Positions 44,990-54,181 of a stretch of 64,000 bases of DNA are shown piece after piece. The position numbers and the translations under genes are program-made. The stretch's first letter is position 1; the number at the start of each line of letters is the position of its first letter. The notes under the pieces are model-generated. The model was not told where the DNA came from, searched no databases, and was given only the letters and a program-made list of their open reading frames with translations. This stretch comes from Terrimonas sp. (GTDB lineage: Bacteria; Bacteroidota; Bacteroidia; Chitinophagales; Chitinophagaceae), in assembly GCA_016125075.1 (NCBI GenBank), contig WGMO01000008.1:1-64000 (forward strand), in the 5' to 3' direction.

Positions 44990-45018
44990 GGACAGGCCTA
45001 AGGAAAAACAAAACCGGC

Positions 45019-46296
45019 ATGCTATATCATTTATTTCACTGGTTGGATCAACAGGGAATCAGGTTTCCCGGAAGCAGGCTCCTCGAGTTCACTACTTTCC
45101 GGGTGCTGTTTGCCCTCCTGTTGTCACTGGTGATTTCAATGGTATATGGAAAAAGACTGATCAACCTGTTAAAGAGGAAGCAGGTAGGCGAAACCGTGCG
45201 GGATCTGGGTCTTGCCGGTGAGCAGAATAAGAAAGGAACCCCCACGATGGGAGGTTTTATCATCATCCTCGGCATTTTATTGCCCACATTATTACTGGCA
45301 AAACTCAGTACCGTTTACATTATCCTTATGCTGGTGGCAACTGTGTGGCTGGGGATCATTGGCTTTATTGATGATTACCTGAAACTGAAAGCCAAAAGGA
45401 TGGCCCAACAGCAGGGTGTATCCTATAAGAAAGGGGATAAGGACGGGCTGGCCGGCTGGTTCAAGATCCTGGGACAGGTCGGGTTAGGGATCACCGTGGG
45501 TGCTACCCTCATCTTTAACAGCGAAGTAAAGATCTGGCGGGAATATAAAGGTGCGTATAACCCGGCAGACGCCACCCAGGTACAAAAAGAAGTGAATGGA
45601 CAGCAGAAGGTCTTTGTAGTGACCAAGGACCCCATCACCACCATACCCTTCGTGAAGTCGCATGAGTTTAATTATACCAAATTATTACCGGCGGGGATCC
45701 GGCAATATGCATGGATCCTCTATATCCTGGCGGTAATATTCATTATCACGGCCGTTTCCAATGGGGCCAATATTACCGACGGGCTGGATGGACTGGCATC
45801 GGGGGCTTCGGCGCTGATCGGTGTTTGCCTGGGCATTTTTGCCTATGCCAGCGGTAATTTCTATTTCGCCGATTACCTGAACATTATGTATATCCCCGGG
45901 CTGGAAGAGCTTTCGATTTTTATCGCCGCTATGGTGGGTGCCTGTATCGGGTTCATGTGGTATAATGCCTATCCCGCACAGGTGTTCATGGGAGATACCG
46001 GAAGCCTCACGCTGGGCGGTATTATCGCCTCCATCGCCATCATCGTGCACAAGGAATTATTGATCCCGATCTTTTGCGGTGTATTCCTGGTAGAGGTGCT
46101 GAGTGTGACCCTGCAGGTGAGTTATTTTAAGTATACCAAACGGAAATATGGAGAAGGCAGGAGGATATTCTTAATGAGCCCGCTTCATCACCATTACCAG
46201 AAGAAAGGGTATCATGAAGCGAAGATCGTGACGAGGTTCTGGATTGTAACACTGTTGTGTGTGGCACTGGCCATCGCAACACTTAAGATACGATAA
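45019..46296 (+). CDS. mraY: Phospho-MurNAc-pentapeptide transferase MraY
   Basis: Makes lipid I in the inner membrane. 425 residues, about 60 more than E. coli MraY because of an insertion (about 170-225, SEVKIWREYKGAYNPADATQ and on) between membrane helices; this is usual for the phylum. Motifs KKGTPTMGG, FIDDYLKLK, TDGLDGLASG and the HHH-type PLHHHYQKKGY are intact. Ten hydrophobic helices can be traced. Confidence 0.97.
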   Translation: MLYHLFHWLDQQGIRFPGSRLLEFTTFRVLFALLLSLVISMVYGKRLINLLKRKQVGETVRDLGLAGEQNKKGTPTMGGFIIILGILLPTLLLAKLSTVYIILMLVATVWLGIIGFIDDYLKLKAKRMAQQQGVSYKKGDKDGLAGWFKILGQVGLGITVGATLIFNSEVKIWREYKGAYNPADATQVQKEVNGQQKVFVVTKDPITTIPFVKSHEFNYTKLLPAGIRQYAWILYILAVIFIITAVSNGANITDGLDGLASGASALIGVCLGIFAYASGNFYFADYLNIMYIPGLEELSIFIAAMVGACIGFMWYNAYPAQVFMGDTGSLTLGGIIASIAIIVHKELLIPIFCGVFLVEVLSVTLQVSYFKYTKRKYGEGRRIFLMSPLHHHYQKKGYHEAKIVTRFWIVTLLCVALAIATLKIR

Positions 46297-46430
46297 CAGT
46301 ATTACTGGAGCCACCGTGGTTTCATCTATGAAAAACCTATCGGATTCATGATGATTGTGTGGTACAGTTTAAAACTGATACTTCTGAAAAACCGCATTCC
46401 GTACAGGCATTGAAAACAACCCATTATTGC

Positions 46431-46475
46431 TGTTGGCCGGGCAATCATGGCGTTTCGGAAATCAGCCGGCCAACA
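46431..46475 (+). other. Perfect 10-base inverted repeat upstream of murD
   Basis: TGTTGGCCGG and CCGGCCAACA are separated by 25 bases, inside the 215-base mraY-murD gap. It could form a stem-loop in the operon mRNA or be a protein site. Confidence 0.45.
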
Positions 46476-46511
46476 CTCTTCCGGGAGGAGGAGGGAAAGC
46501 AATCTGTGATT

Positions 46512-47852
46512 ATGCGAAAAAGATTTGTCATTCTGGGTGGTGGAGAGAGCGGGGTGGGGGCGGCACTGCTGGCCAGCCAGCAAGGGTATGATGTTTTTCT
46601 GTCCGATCAAAGTTCTTTGAAAGAGACCTGGCGCAAAGAGTTGCAACAGGCACAAATCAAATTTGAAGAAGGGGGTCATACACCCAAACTGGTGCTTGCG
46701 GCTGATGAGATCATGAAGAGCCCGGGCATACCGGAAAAAAACGAAATGGTGAAAGCGGTCAGGGCCAAAGGGATCAATATCATCAGCGAAATAGAATTGG
46801 CTTACCGGTTCAAGGGCGACAGCCGGATCATTGCCGTGACCGGCAGTAACGGGAAAACCACAACAACGGCTCTCACATTTCATATCTGCCGTACGGCGGG
46901 CATCGATTGTGCGCTGGTGGGAAATATCGGTTACTCCTTTGCCCGGCAGGTAGCCACCGGACCCAAGCCCTTATATGTAGCCGAGATCAGCAGTTTTCAA
47001 CTGGATGATATCAAAAGCTTCCGGCCCGACATCGCGATATTGACCAATATCACAGAAGACCACCTGGACCGCTACGAATACAAATTTGAAAATTATATAT
47101 ACAGTAAGTTCAGGATTACCATGAACCAGCGACAGGAGGATTATTTTATTTACTGTGCCGACGATGAAGTGACCATGCAATATATCGATCAATTTAAAAT
47201 ACAATCTAACCCACTACCAATCAGTATGAGAAAAGAACTGCTAAACGGAGCATTTATCAAAGACGGGGACATGTACGTAAGGACAGGACATGAGCATATT
47301 TCCATGAGTGTTTTTGACTTTGCGCTCAAAGGGAAGCATAACCAATATAATACGATGGCTGCTTCTCTTGCCGCTGCTACCATGGATATCAGGAAAGAAA
47401 AGATCAGGGAAGCTGTGCAGACCTTTCATAGCCTGGAACACAGGATGGAACCGGTTTCAACGGTCAGGGGCGTAGAGTTTATCAACGACAGTAAGGCTAC
47501 GAATGTAAACAGTACCTGGTATGCACTCGAAAGCATGACAAAACCAACGGTGCTGATCATGGGGGGTATTGATAAGGGAAATGATTACACACTGATTGCC
47601 GACCTGGTCAGGGAAAAAGTGAAAGGGATCGTTTGCCTGGGCACCGACAACACTAAGATCCACGAAGCTTTTGGAAATATGGTCAGCCCGATTGTCAACA
47701 CCGGTAGTGCCTCCGAAGCCGTACTTGCTGCCTTTCATTTGGCCACCAAGGGCGACGTGGTGCTGCTAAGCCCGGCCTGTGCAAGTTTTGATCTTTTTAA
47801 GAATTATGAAGACCGGGGGAACCAGTTTAAGCAGGCTGTCAAAAACCTGTAA
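46512..47852 (+). CDS. murD: UDP-MurNAc-L-alanine:D-glutamate ligase MurD
   Basis: Adds D-Glu to UDP-MurNAc-L-Ala. ATG 46512 gives MRKRFVILGGGESGVGAAL, a normal MurD start; the track frame is open for 51 codons further upstream but across the inverted repeat and with no MurD-like sequence. 446 residues. P-loop VTGSNGKTTTTAL, NITEDHLDRY, and FINDSKATNVNSTW are intact. Confidence 0.96.
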   Translation: MRKRFVILGGGESGVGAALLASQQGYDVFLSDQSSLKETWRKELQQAQIKFEEGGHTPKLVLAADEIMKSPGIPEKNEMVKAVRAKGINIISEIELAYRFKGDSRIIAVTGSNGKTTTTALTFHICRTAGIDCALVGNIGYSFARQVATGPKPLYVAEISSFQLDDIKSFRPDIAILTNITEDHLDRYEYKFENYIYSKFRITMNQRQEDYFIYCADDEVTMQYIDQFKIQSNPLPISMRKELLNGAFIKDGDMYVRTGHEHISMSVFDFALKGKHNQYNTMAASLAAATMDIRKEKIREAVQTFHSLEHRMEPVSTVRGVEFINDSKATNVNSTWYALESMTKPTVLIMGGIDKGNDYTLIADLVREKVKGIVCLGTDNTKIHEAFGNMVSPIVNTGSASEAVLAAFHLATKGDVVLLSPACASFDLFKNYEDRGNQFKQAVKNL

Positions 47853-47882
47853 TGCACCCGGTATAACAATGTGAATATTGAC

Positions 47883-49133
47883 ATGAACGATGTGATAAAC
47901 ATAGAAAGCCGCTTTAAAGGACTGGGGTCTAAGACCCGGGGTGATAAAGTGATATGGGCACTGGTAGTATTACTGGTGCTGGTATCCCTGCTGGTGGTCT
48001 ACAGCGCCACCGGATCGCTCGCCTATAAAATGTATAAAGGCAACACGGAGATCTACCTGTTTAAGCAGGTCATGTTCATCATTCTCGGTATTGCTGTGAT
48101 CTATTTTGCCCACAAGGTCAATTATACCATTTATTCGAAGGTCGCACAGTTTCTTTTTCTTGTCTCTATTCCCCTGCTGGCCTATACTTTATTTTTTGGC
48201 GTGCGCATGAATGAAGGAAGCCGGTGGATCAGGCTGCCGATCATCAATATGACCATGCAGACTTCCGACCTGGCAAAGCTGGGTTTGTTCATGTACCTCG
48301 CAAGATTATTAAGCAAGAAGCAGGCGATGATCAAGGATTTCAAAAAAGGATACCTGCCCCTGATCATACCCGTGGCCATCATCTGCCTGCTGATCGCTCC
48401 GGCCAACCTCTCCACTGCCTTATTATTAGGCGCCAGTTGTATGTTATTATTGTTTATCGGACGGGCCCGGACAAAGCATCTGTTATTGACCATTGCTGTG
48501 GCAATGATCCCTTTAATGTTCCTGATCGCCGGTGCCGTGATAAAACATAAAACATCTTCAGACCGTGATACGGAAGTTAAAAAGACATCCTCCGGTTTGT
48601 TTTCAAGGGTGGATACCTGGATCAGCCGGGTGGAAGGATTTATGTACGGAGGTAAGGAATCGGCCAGTGACGACGCCTACCAGGTGAATCAGGCAAAGAT
48701 TGCCATCGCCAAGGGTGGTGTATTTGGGGTAGGCCCAGGTAACAGTACACAAAGAAATTTTCTGCCGCAGGCCTATAACGATTTTATCTACCCGATCATT
48801 ATCGAGGAGTATGGAATGGTCGGTGGGGCATTTATCATTTTTATCTACCTCGTTTTTTTATTCAGAAGCATAAAAATATTCAAACGCTGCCCCTTTGCCT
48901 TTGGTGCATTCCTGGCACTGGGGCTCAGCTTTACATTGGTTATCCAGGCCGTGATCAATATGGCAGTCAGTGTGAACCTGTTTCCCGTTACCGGGGTCAC
49001 CCTGCCGTTGGTGAGTATGGGAGGGAGCAGTTTCCTCTTTACCTGTCTCTCGATCGGAATCATATTGAGTGTAGCCAGAAACGTTGAAAAACTGGAAGGA
49101 CAGACCATGGCCGTAAACGAGACGACGACATGA
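47883..49133 (+). CDS. ftsW: Septal peptidoglycan polymerase FtsW
   Basis: SEDS-family glycosyltransferase that works with FtsI. 416 residues from ATG 47883 (a GTG four codons upstream is the track start). About ten membrane helices. Family motifs: VVYSATGS, MNEGSRWIRLP, the segment NFLPQAYNDFIYPIIIEEYG and NLFPVTGVTLPLVSMGGSS. The stop overlaps murG by four bases (ATGA). Confidence 0.95.
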   Translation: MNDVINIESRFKGLGSKTRGDKVIWALVVLLVLVSLLVVYSATGSLAYKMYKGNTEIYLFKQVMFIILGIAVIYFAHKVNYTIYSKVAQFLFLVSIPLLAYTLFFGVRMNEGSRWIRLPIINMTMQTSDLAKLGLFMYLARLLSKKQAMIKDFKKGYLPLIIPVAIICLLIAPANLSTALLLGASCMLLLFIGRARTKHLLLTIAVAMIPLMFLIAGAVIKHKTSSDRDTEVKKTSSGLFSRVDTWISRVEGFMYGGKESASDDAYQVNQAKIAIAKGGVFGVGPGNSTQRNFLPQAYNDFIYPIIIEEYGMVGGAFIIFIYLVFLFRSIKIFKRCPFAFGAFLALGLSFTLVIQAVINMAVSVNLFPVTGVTLPLVSMGGSSFLFTCLSIGIILSVARNVEKLEGQTMAVNETTT

Positions 49134-50221
49134 GCAGAAAAGTTATTATTGCCGGAGGAGGAACCGGAGGACATATATTTCCCGCCATTGCCATCGCAAA
49201 TGCATTGCGGAAAAAGGATGAATCAGTTGCGATTTTGTTTGTGGGGGCAAAAGGGAAAATGGAAATGGAAAAAGTGCCGCAGGCCGGTTACGAGATTCAG
49301 GGTTTGGATATAGCAGGATTTAACAGAAGTTCTTTGATAAAAAATATTGGTTTGCCTTTCAAGATCATCAAAAGTCTCTGGCAGGCCCGAAAGATCATGC
49401 GGACCTTTCAGCCCCAGATTGTTGTGGGCGTGGGTGGCTATGCCAGTTTCCCGATGCTGAAGACGGCACAGCAGCAAAAGATCCCGGTTTTGATTCAGGA
49501 ACAAAATTCCTATGCCGGAAAGACCAATATGATCATCGGGAAAAAAGCAGCCAGGGTTTGTGTGGCCTATGACGGGATGGAAAAATTTTTTCCATCCAAC
49601 AAACTGGTCCTTACGGGGAACCCTGTTCGATCAGTGATCAGCCGGTCCGGGATTACAAGACAGGAAGGGATGGTATTTTTTTCCCTTGACCCTTCCAAAA
49701 AAACAGTATTGGTGATCGGTGGAAGCCTGGGAGCCCGATCGATCAATGAGGCCATTGACCTGCATCTGGAAAAATTACTGGATGCCGGTCTCCAGGTGAT
49801 CTGGCAAACAGGTAAGCCCTTTGCCAACCGGGCAAAAGAAAGAGCTGAGGGGCTGGCAGGCGTTTGGGTGAATGATTTTATTAGCCAGATGGAATATGCT
49901 TATGCGGCTGCCGACCTGGTGATATCAAGAGCCGGAGCGATTGCAATTGCCGAATTATGTGTTATGAAAAAGCCCGTTTTGTTCGTACCCTTTCCCTTTG
50001 CGGCTGAAGACCACCAGACTGTAAATGCTATGAGCCTGGTCCGAAAAAATGCTGCATTAATGGTGAAGGACCAGGAAGCCAGGGAAAAAGCGGTTCCGAT
50101 GATCATAGATCTGGCCGCACAGGAAGCAATACAAAAAACCCTGGCTGCGAATATCGGGAATCTGGCCATTACAGATGCCGATGAAAGGATTGCTGATGAA
50201 ATATTGAAACTGATTCAATGA
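49130..50221 (+). CDS. murG: UDP-GlcNAc:lipid I N-acetylglucosaminyltransferase MurG
   Basis: Makes lipid II on the inner face of the membrane. 363 residues. N-terminal GGGTGGHIFPA, then VGVGGYASFP, the acceptor LIQEQNSYAGKTN, and the donor site ISRAGAIAIAEL with PFPFAAEDHQTVNA. Overlaps ftsW and murC by four bases each, indicating translational coupling. Confidence 0.97.
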   Translation: MSRKVIIAGGGTGGHIFPAIAIANALRKKDESVAILFVGAKGKMEMEKVPQAGYEIQGLDIAGFNRSSLIKNIGLPFKIIKSLWQARKIMRTFQPQIVVGVGGYASFPMLKTAQQQKIPVLIQEQNSYAGKTNMIIGKKAARVCVAYDGMEKFFPSNKLVLTGNPVRSVISRSGITRQEGMVFFSLDPSKKTVLVIGGSLGARSINEAIDLHLEKLLDAGLQVIWQTGKPFANRAKERAEGLAGVWVNDFISQMEYAYAAADLVISRAGAIAIAELCVMKKPVLFVPFPFAAEDHQTVNAMSLVRKNAALMVKDQEAREKAVPMIIDLAAQEAIQKTLAANIGNLAITDADERIADEILKLIQ

Positions 50222-51639
50222 TAGGTCCAGACAATACTGTCCTTATGAAATCCCCCCTATGGGGGAATGAGATCCGTACGGTTTATTTTATAGGCATTGG
50301 GGGGATCGGGATGAGTGCGATCGCCCGCTACTTTCTGGCACAGGGTGTAGCGGTGAGCGGATATGATAAAACCCCTACAACGCTGACCAGGGAACTGGAA
50401 GCTGCCGGGATAGCTGTTCACTACGCAGAGGATATCGAACAGATCCCAAAAGAAGTGCAACTGGTCGTGTTTACTCCGGCTGTACCCGGCAACCACAAAG
50501 AGTTGCTGTATTACCGGGAAAACGGATACCCGGTATTGAAGCGGAGTGAAGTGCTGGGGATGATCACGGGAAGTTCTTTTAATATCTGTATTGCGGGTAC
50601 GCATGGCAAGACAACCATCACTACCATGGTCGCACACCTGTTAAGGCATACCGGGTATGGGTGTAATGCTTTCCTGGGGGGCATATCGGTAAACTATGGC
50701 ACCAATTTCTGGAGCAGTGAAAAAAATGTATGCGTGATTGAAGCTGATGAATATGACAGGAGTTTTTTGAAATTGAATCCCGATATCGCTGTGATTTCAT
50801 CCATGGATGCCGATCACCTTGATATCTATGGTACGGCAGAAGACATGGAAATGGCTTTTATCGATTTCAGTGCGAAGGTGAAAGCGGGAGGGGTGCTGGT
50901 GAGTAAGTTCGGTTTAAAACGTGGTAAGGATTTGAAGACAGGCCGGCAGCTTCGGTATAGCCTGCGGGATCAAAGCGCAGATGTTTATGCCGAAAATATC
51001 AGGATAAAGGGAGGGGCTTACCTTTTCGATATTATAATAAAAGGAAAGATGATCAAAGACCTGGAACTGAAGATGGGAGGCATGCACAATATTGAAAATA
51101 TGGCGGCTGCGATTGCCGTGGCGGATTCCCTGGACATAGATCCTGCAGGGATCCGGGAAGCTGTAGCCAGTTTCAGGGGCGTGAAAAGGAGGTTTGAATA
51201 TATCATCAATGAAGAAAAGATCGTATTCATCGACGATTATGCGCACCATCCCGAGGAACTGAGGGCATTGATCAACGGGGCCAGGTCCCTGTTCGGGGCA
51301 AAAAAATGTACGGTGATTTTTCAGCCGCACCTGTACAGCCGGACCAGGGATCATGCTACGGGATTTGCAGAAGTGCTGGATCAGGCAGATACCGTCATCC
51401 TGTTACCGGTGTATCCGGCAAGGGAATTACCGATCGAGGGAGTGAGCAGTGCCATGATCATGGAACGGATGAAAAATGAAAAAAAGCAGGTCCTGTCGAA
51501 AGAGGAATTGTTAAAATGGATCGGGACGAATTATATAAAAAATATCCGGCAGGAACCGGGGTCGGTGTTGATTACGGCCGGTGCGGGGGATATTGACGGG
51601 CTGGTGGAACCGATCAAAAATATATTATCAGGTATTTAA
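50218..51639 (+). CDS. murC: UDP-MurNAc:L-alanine ligase MurC
   Basis: First amino acid addition in the stem peptide. 473 residues. FIGIGGIGMSAIARY at the N-terminus, P-loop AGTHGKTTITTM, EADEYDRSF and FIDDYAHHPEE are intact. A short polar head (MIGPDNTVLMKSPLWGNE) precedes the core; ATG 50245 is another possible start, but the four-base overlap with murG supports 50218. Confidence 0.97.
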   Translation: MIGPDNTVLMKSPLWGNEIRTVYFIGIGGIGMSAIARYFLAQGVAVSGYDKTPTTLTRELEAAGIAVHYAEDIEQIPKEVQLVVFTPAVPGNHKELLYYRENGYPVLKRSEVLGMITGSSFNICIAGTHGKTTITTMVAHLLRHTGYGCNAFLGGISVNYGTNFWSSEKNVCVIEADEYDRSFLKLNPDIAVISSMDADHLDIYGTAEDMEMAFIDFSAKVKAGGVLVSKFGLKRGKDLKTGRQLRYSLRDQSADVYAENIRIKGGAYLFDIIIKGKMIKDLELKMGGMHNIENMAAAIAVADSLDIDPAGIREAVASFRGVKRRFEYIINEEKIVFIDDYAHHPEELRALINGARSLFGAKKCTVIFQPHLYSRTRDHATGFAEVLDQADTVILLPVYPARELPIEGVSSAMIMERMKNEKKQVLSKEELLKWIGTNYIKNIRQEPGSVLITAGAGDIDGLVEPIKNILSGI

Positions 51640-51640
51640 C

Positions 51641-52696
51641 ATGAACACAGGAACAGTCATAAGGAAAATATTTATTGTAGCCCTTTGGGTGGCAGTGGGG
51701 GGCGGTTTGCTTTCTTTATTGCTGGCCGCCAACAGTAAGAAGAAAAGAGAATTGTGTGCCGGGTATAAAATTGAAATAAAAGGGATTCAAAATAATTATT
51801 TTATCACGCAACAGGATGTAGTGGGCCTGATCAGGTCGGCGACAAAGGGGAATATCCGGGAGGAGCCACTGGCTGACTTCGATTTACAGCGACTGGAAAA
51901 CCTGCTGGAGCAAAAGATTTGGGTACAGGATGCGGAGCTCTGGTTCGACAGCAGGAATGTCTTACATGTGAGCATCACCGAGAGGGAGCCTGTGGCCAGG
52001 ATATTTACAACGGGTAACGGATCATTTTATATCGATAAGACCTTGCAGCAATTGCCTGTATCCGGGAATGTGAATATCAGAGTGCCCGTCTTTACCGGGT
52101 TCCCCGGGGAAAAGAAATGGGATAAAGCCGATAGTGTATTGGCCGGATCGGTTAAAACGATCGCCGGGTTTATTGCAGCAGATGCTTTCTGGAATGCACA
52201 GGTATCGCAGGTGGATATTGTCGATAAGCAGCATTTCGAAATCATCCCGCTGGTGGGCAACACCGTGATAAGGATCGGTGATGACAGTCAGCTCGAACAA
52301 AAATTCAACCGGCTGATGATCTTTTTTAAAGAGGTGCTCCGGAAAACCGGGTTTGACCGGTATAGCGTGATCGATGCCCGTTATCATGGACAGGTGGTGG
52401 CAACGAAAAAAGGAACACAGCAGGTGGTGGTCGACTCCCTCCGCCTGAAAAAGAATGTGAAGCAGCTATTGGAAGCGGCCGGACCCGGCAATAACAATAA
52501 TGAACAATATATTAAACCGTCGCCCCGGCAAAATGACAAACAACCGGAAGCCTTAAAGCTGCCACCGGCCAATATACCTGAGGATCCCGACCCTGTGAAA
52601 ACTACCATCCGACCCGATTCGCTCATGAAAACTGTTCCAAAAGCAATCATGCCCGAAAGAACAACCAATGTTAAAAATGGAAACGCTAACAACTAA
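51641..52696 (+). CDS. ftsQ: FtsQ/DivIB-like cell division protein
   Basis: Bitopic periplasmic division protein that recruits FtsL and partners. I use ATG 51641, one base after the murC stop (MNTGTVIRKIFIVALWVAVG); the track start lies inside murC. 351 residues: membrane helix about 8-29, POTRA-like region (IEIKGIQNNYFITQQDVVGL), then the beta domain, and a Pro/Asn/Lys-rich disordered tail (about 280-351). Identity is supported by position between murC and ftsA. Confidence 0.88.
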   Translation: MNTGTVIRKIFIVALWVAVGGGLLSLLLAANSKKKRELCAGYKIEIKGIQNNYFITQQDVVGLIRSATKGNIREEPLADFDLQRLENLLEQKIWVQDAELWFDSRNVLHVSITEREPVARIFTTGNGSFYIDKTLQQLPVSGNVNIRVPVFTGFPGEKKWDKADSVLAGSVKTIAGFIAADAFWNAQVSQVDIVDKQHFEIIPLVGNTVIRIGDDSQLEQKFNRLMIFFKEVLRKTGFDRYSVIDARYHGQVVATKKGTQQVVVDSLRLKKNVKQLLEAAGPGNNNNEQYIKPSPRQNDKQPEALKLPPANIPEDPDPVKTTIRPDSLMKTVPKAIMPERTTNVKNGNANN

Positions 52697-52708
52697 ACAC
52701 AGCATACT

Positions 52709-54082
52709 ATGAACAATGAACAACCCATTATTGTAGGCCTTGACATAGGAACCACTAAGATTGCCGTCATCGCCGGAAGGAAAAACGAATTCGGCAAACT
52801 GGAGATACTGGGCTTTGGCCGTGCCAACAGCAACGGGGTCAAACATGGCCAGGTATTGAATATCGATGAAACGATTAAAGCCATCAAGACCGCTTTGGAA
52901 AACTGTTTTGCTTCCAATCCCGACCTTGATATCAATGAAGTGTATGTGGGTATCGCCGGGCATCATATCAAGAGCCTGCAAACCCGTGGTGATATCGTGC
53001 GGCAAACCACGGAAGAAGAAATCACCCAACGGGAGATCGACCAGCTGGTGGCCGATCAGTACAAAACATATATTCCTGCCGGTGACCAGATCATCGATGT
53101 GATACCACAGGAATTCACAGTAGACAATTTTCAAAACATACCCAACCCCATCGGATACGGGGGTGTGAAAGTCGGTGCTAATTTCCATATCATCACCGGA
53201 GATAAGAACGCTATCCGGAATATCAACCGCAGTGTGGAAAAATCAGGTTTGTATACAAAAGACCTTGTTTTGCAGCCCCTGGCTTCTGCCTCTGCTGTCA
53301 TGGGACAGGAAGATATGGAAGCAGGAGTTGCCATCGTTGACATTGGCGGTGGTACAACCGATCTTGCTGTATTTTATGAAGGTATCCTCAAACATACGGC
53401 TGTGATTCCTTTTGCCGGTGAAAATATCACCAATGATATTAAAACAGGACTCGGTGTACTGAAAACGCAGGCAGAACAGATGAAAGTCCAGTTTGGTTCT
53501 GCATTATCGAATGAGGCCAAGGCCAATGCCTATATCACCATTCCCGGTTTAAGGGGAATGCCCGCAAAGGAAATCAGTGTGAAGAACCTGGCAAATATCA
53601 TACAGGCAAGGATGAGCGAAATCATGGATTTTGTTACGTATCATCTTAAGCAGGTAGGACTTGACAATAAGGCCCTGAATGGCGGGGTGATCCTCACAGG
53701 CGGGGGCTCTCAACTGAAGCACCTGATCCAGCTGACCGAATATGTTACAGGTCTGAATGCCAGGATCGGGTTGCCCAATGAGCACCTGGCGGTCGGGCAT
53801 ATCGAGGACCTGACAAAACCCACCTATTCCACCTGTATCGGACTTATCCTGAAAGGATATGATGATTATGAACATAACCGTAAGCAGTTTGAAAAGGAGT
53901 TCAGGAAAGTGGACGTACCCGATGGACTGAAGCGGAGCCATCCGGAACAGGAAGAAGCGGTATCGGAAGAAGAAGTGGGCGTGGAGCAGGTTAAACAGCG
54001 GAAGGGACTCAATAATTTCTGGGGAAAGTTCAAAGACGGGATCATCGATCTGTTTAAAGAGGAAGAAGACCATCATTTATAA
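52709..54082 (+). CDS. ftsA: Cell division protein FtsA
   Basis: Actin-like protein that ties FtsZ to the membrane. 457 residues. ATP sites GLDIGTTKIAVIAG and VDIGGGTTDLAVF, and LTGGGSQLKHL, are intact; the 1C domain has VYVGIAGHHIKS. The end LNNFWGKFKDGIIDLFKEE is an amphipathic membrane helix as expected. Twelve bases after ftsQ. Confidence 0.97.
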   Translation: MNNEQPIIVGLDIGTTKIAVIAGRKNEFGKLEILGFGRANSNGVKHGQVLNIDETIKAIKTALENCFASNPDLDINEVYVGIAGHHIKSLQTRGDIVRQTTEEEITQREIDQLVADQYKTYIPAGDQIIDVIPQEFTVDNFQNIPNPIGYGGVKVGANFHIITGDKNAIRNINRSVEKSGLYTKDLVLQPLASASAVMGQEDMEAGVAIVDIGGGTTDLAVFYEGILKHTAVIPFAGENITNDIKTGLGVLKTQAEQMKVQFGSALSNEAKANAYITIPGLRGMPAKEISVKNLANIIQARMSEIMDFVTYHLKQVGLDNKALNGGVILTGGGSQLKHLIQLTEYVTGLNARIGLPNEHLAVGHIEDLTKPTYSTCIGLILKGYDDYEHNRKQFEKEFRKVDVPDGLKRSHPEQEEAVSEEEVGVEQVKQRKGLNNFWGKFKDGIIDLFKEEEDHHL

Positions 54083-54181
54083 ACATACAGGCATATCAAA
54101 CAACTTAAGCATACAAACCCATAACACAGCCTCCCGGCTTGCTGACTATGACAGATAAGCAGGGAAATAAATTCAGCAACT

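Noticed and set aside
46359-46511. Upstream extension of murD given in the ORF track
   Set aside because: The sequence before MRKRFVILGGGESGVG is not MurD-like and crosses an inverted repeat; the internal ATG gives the normal family start.
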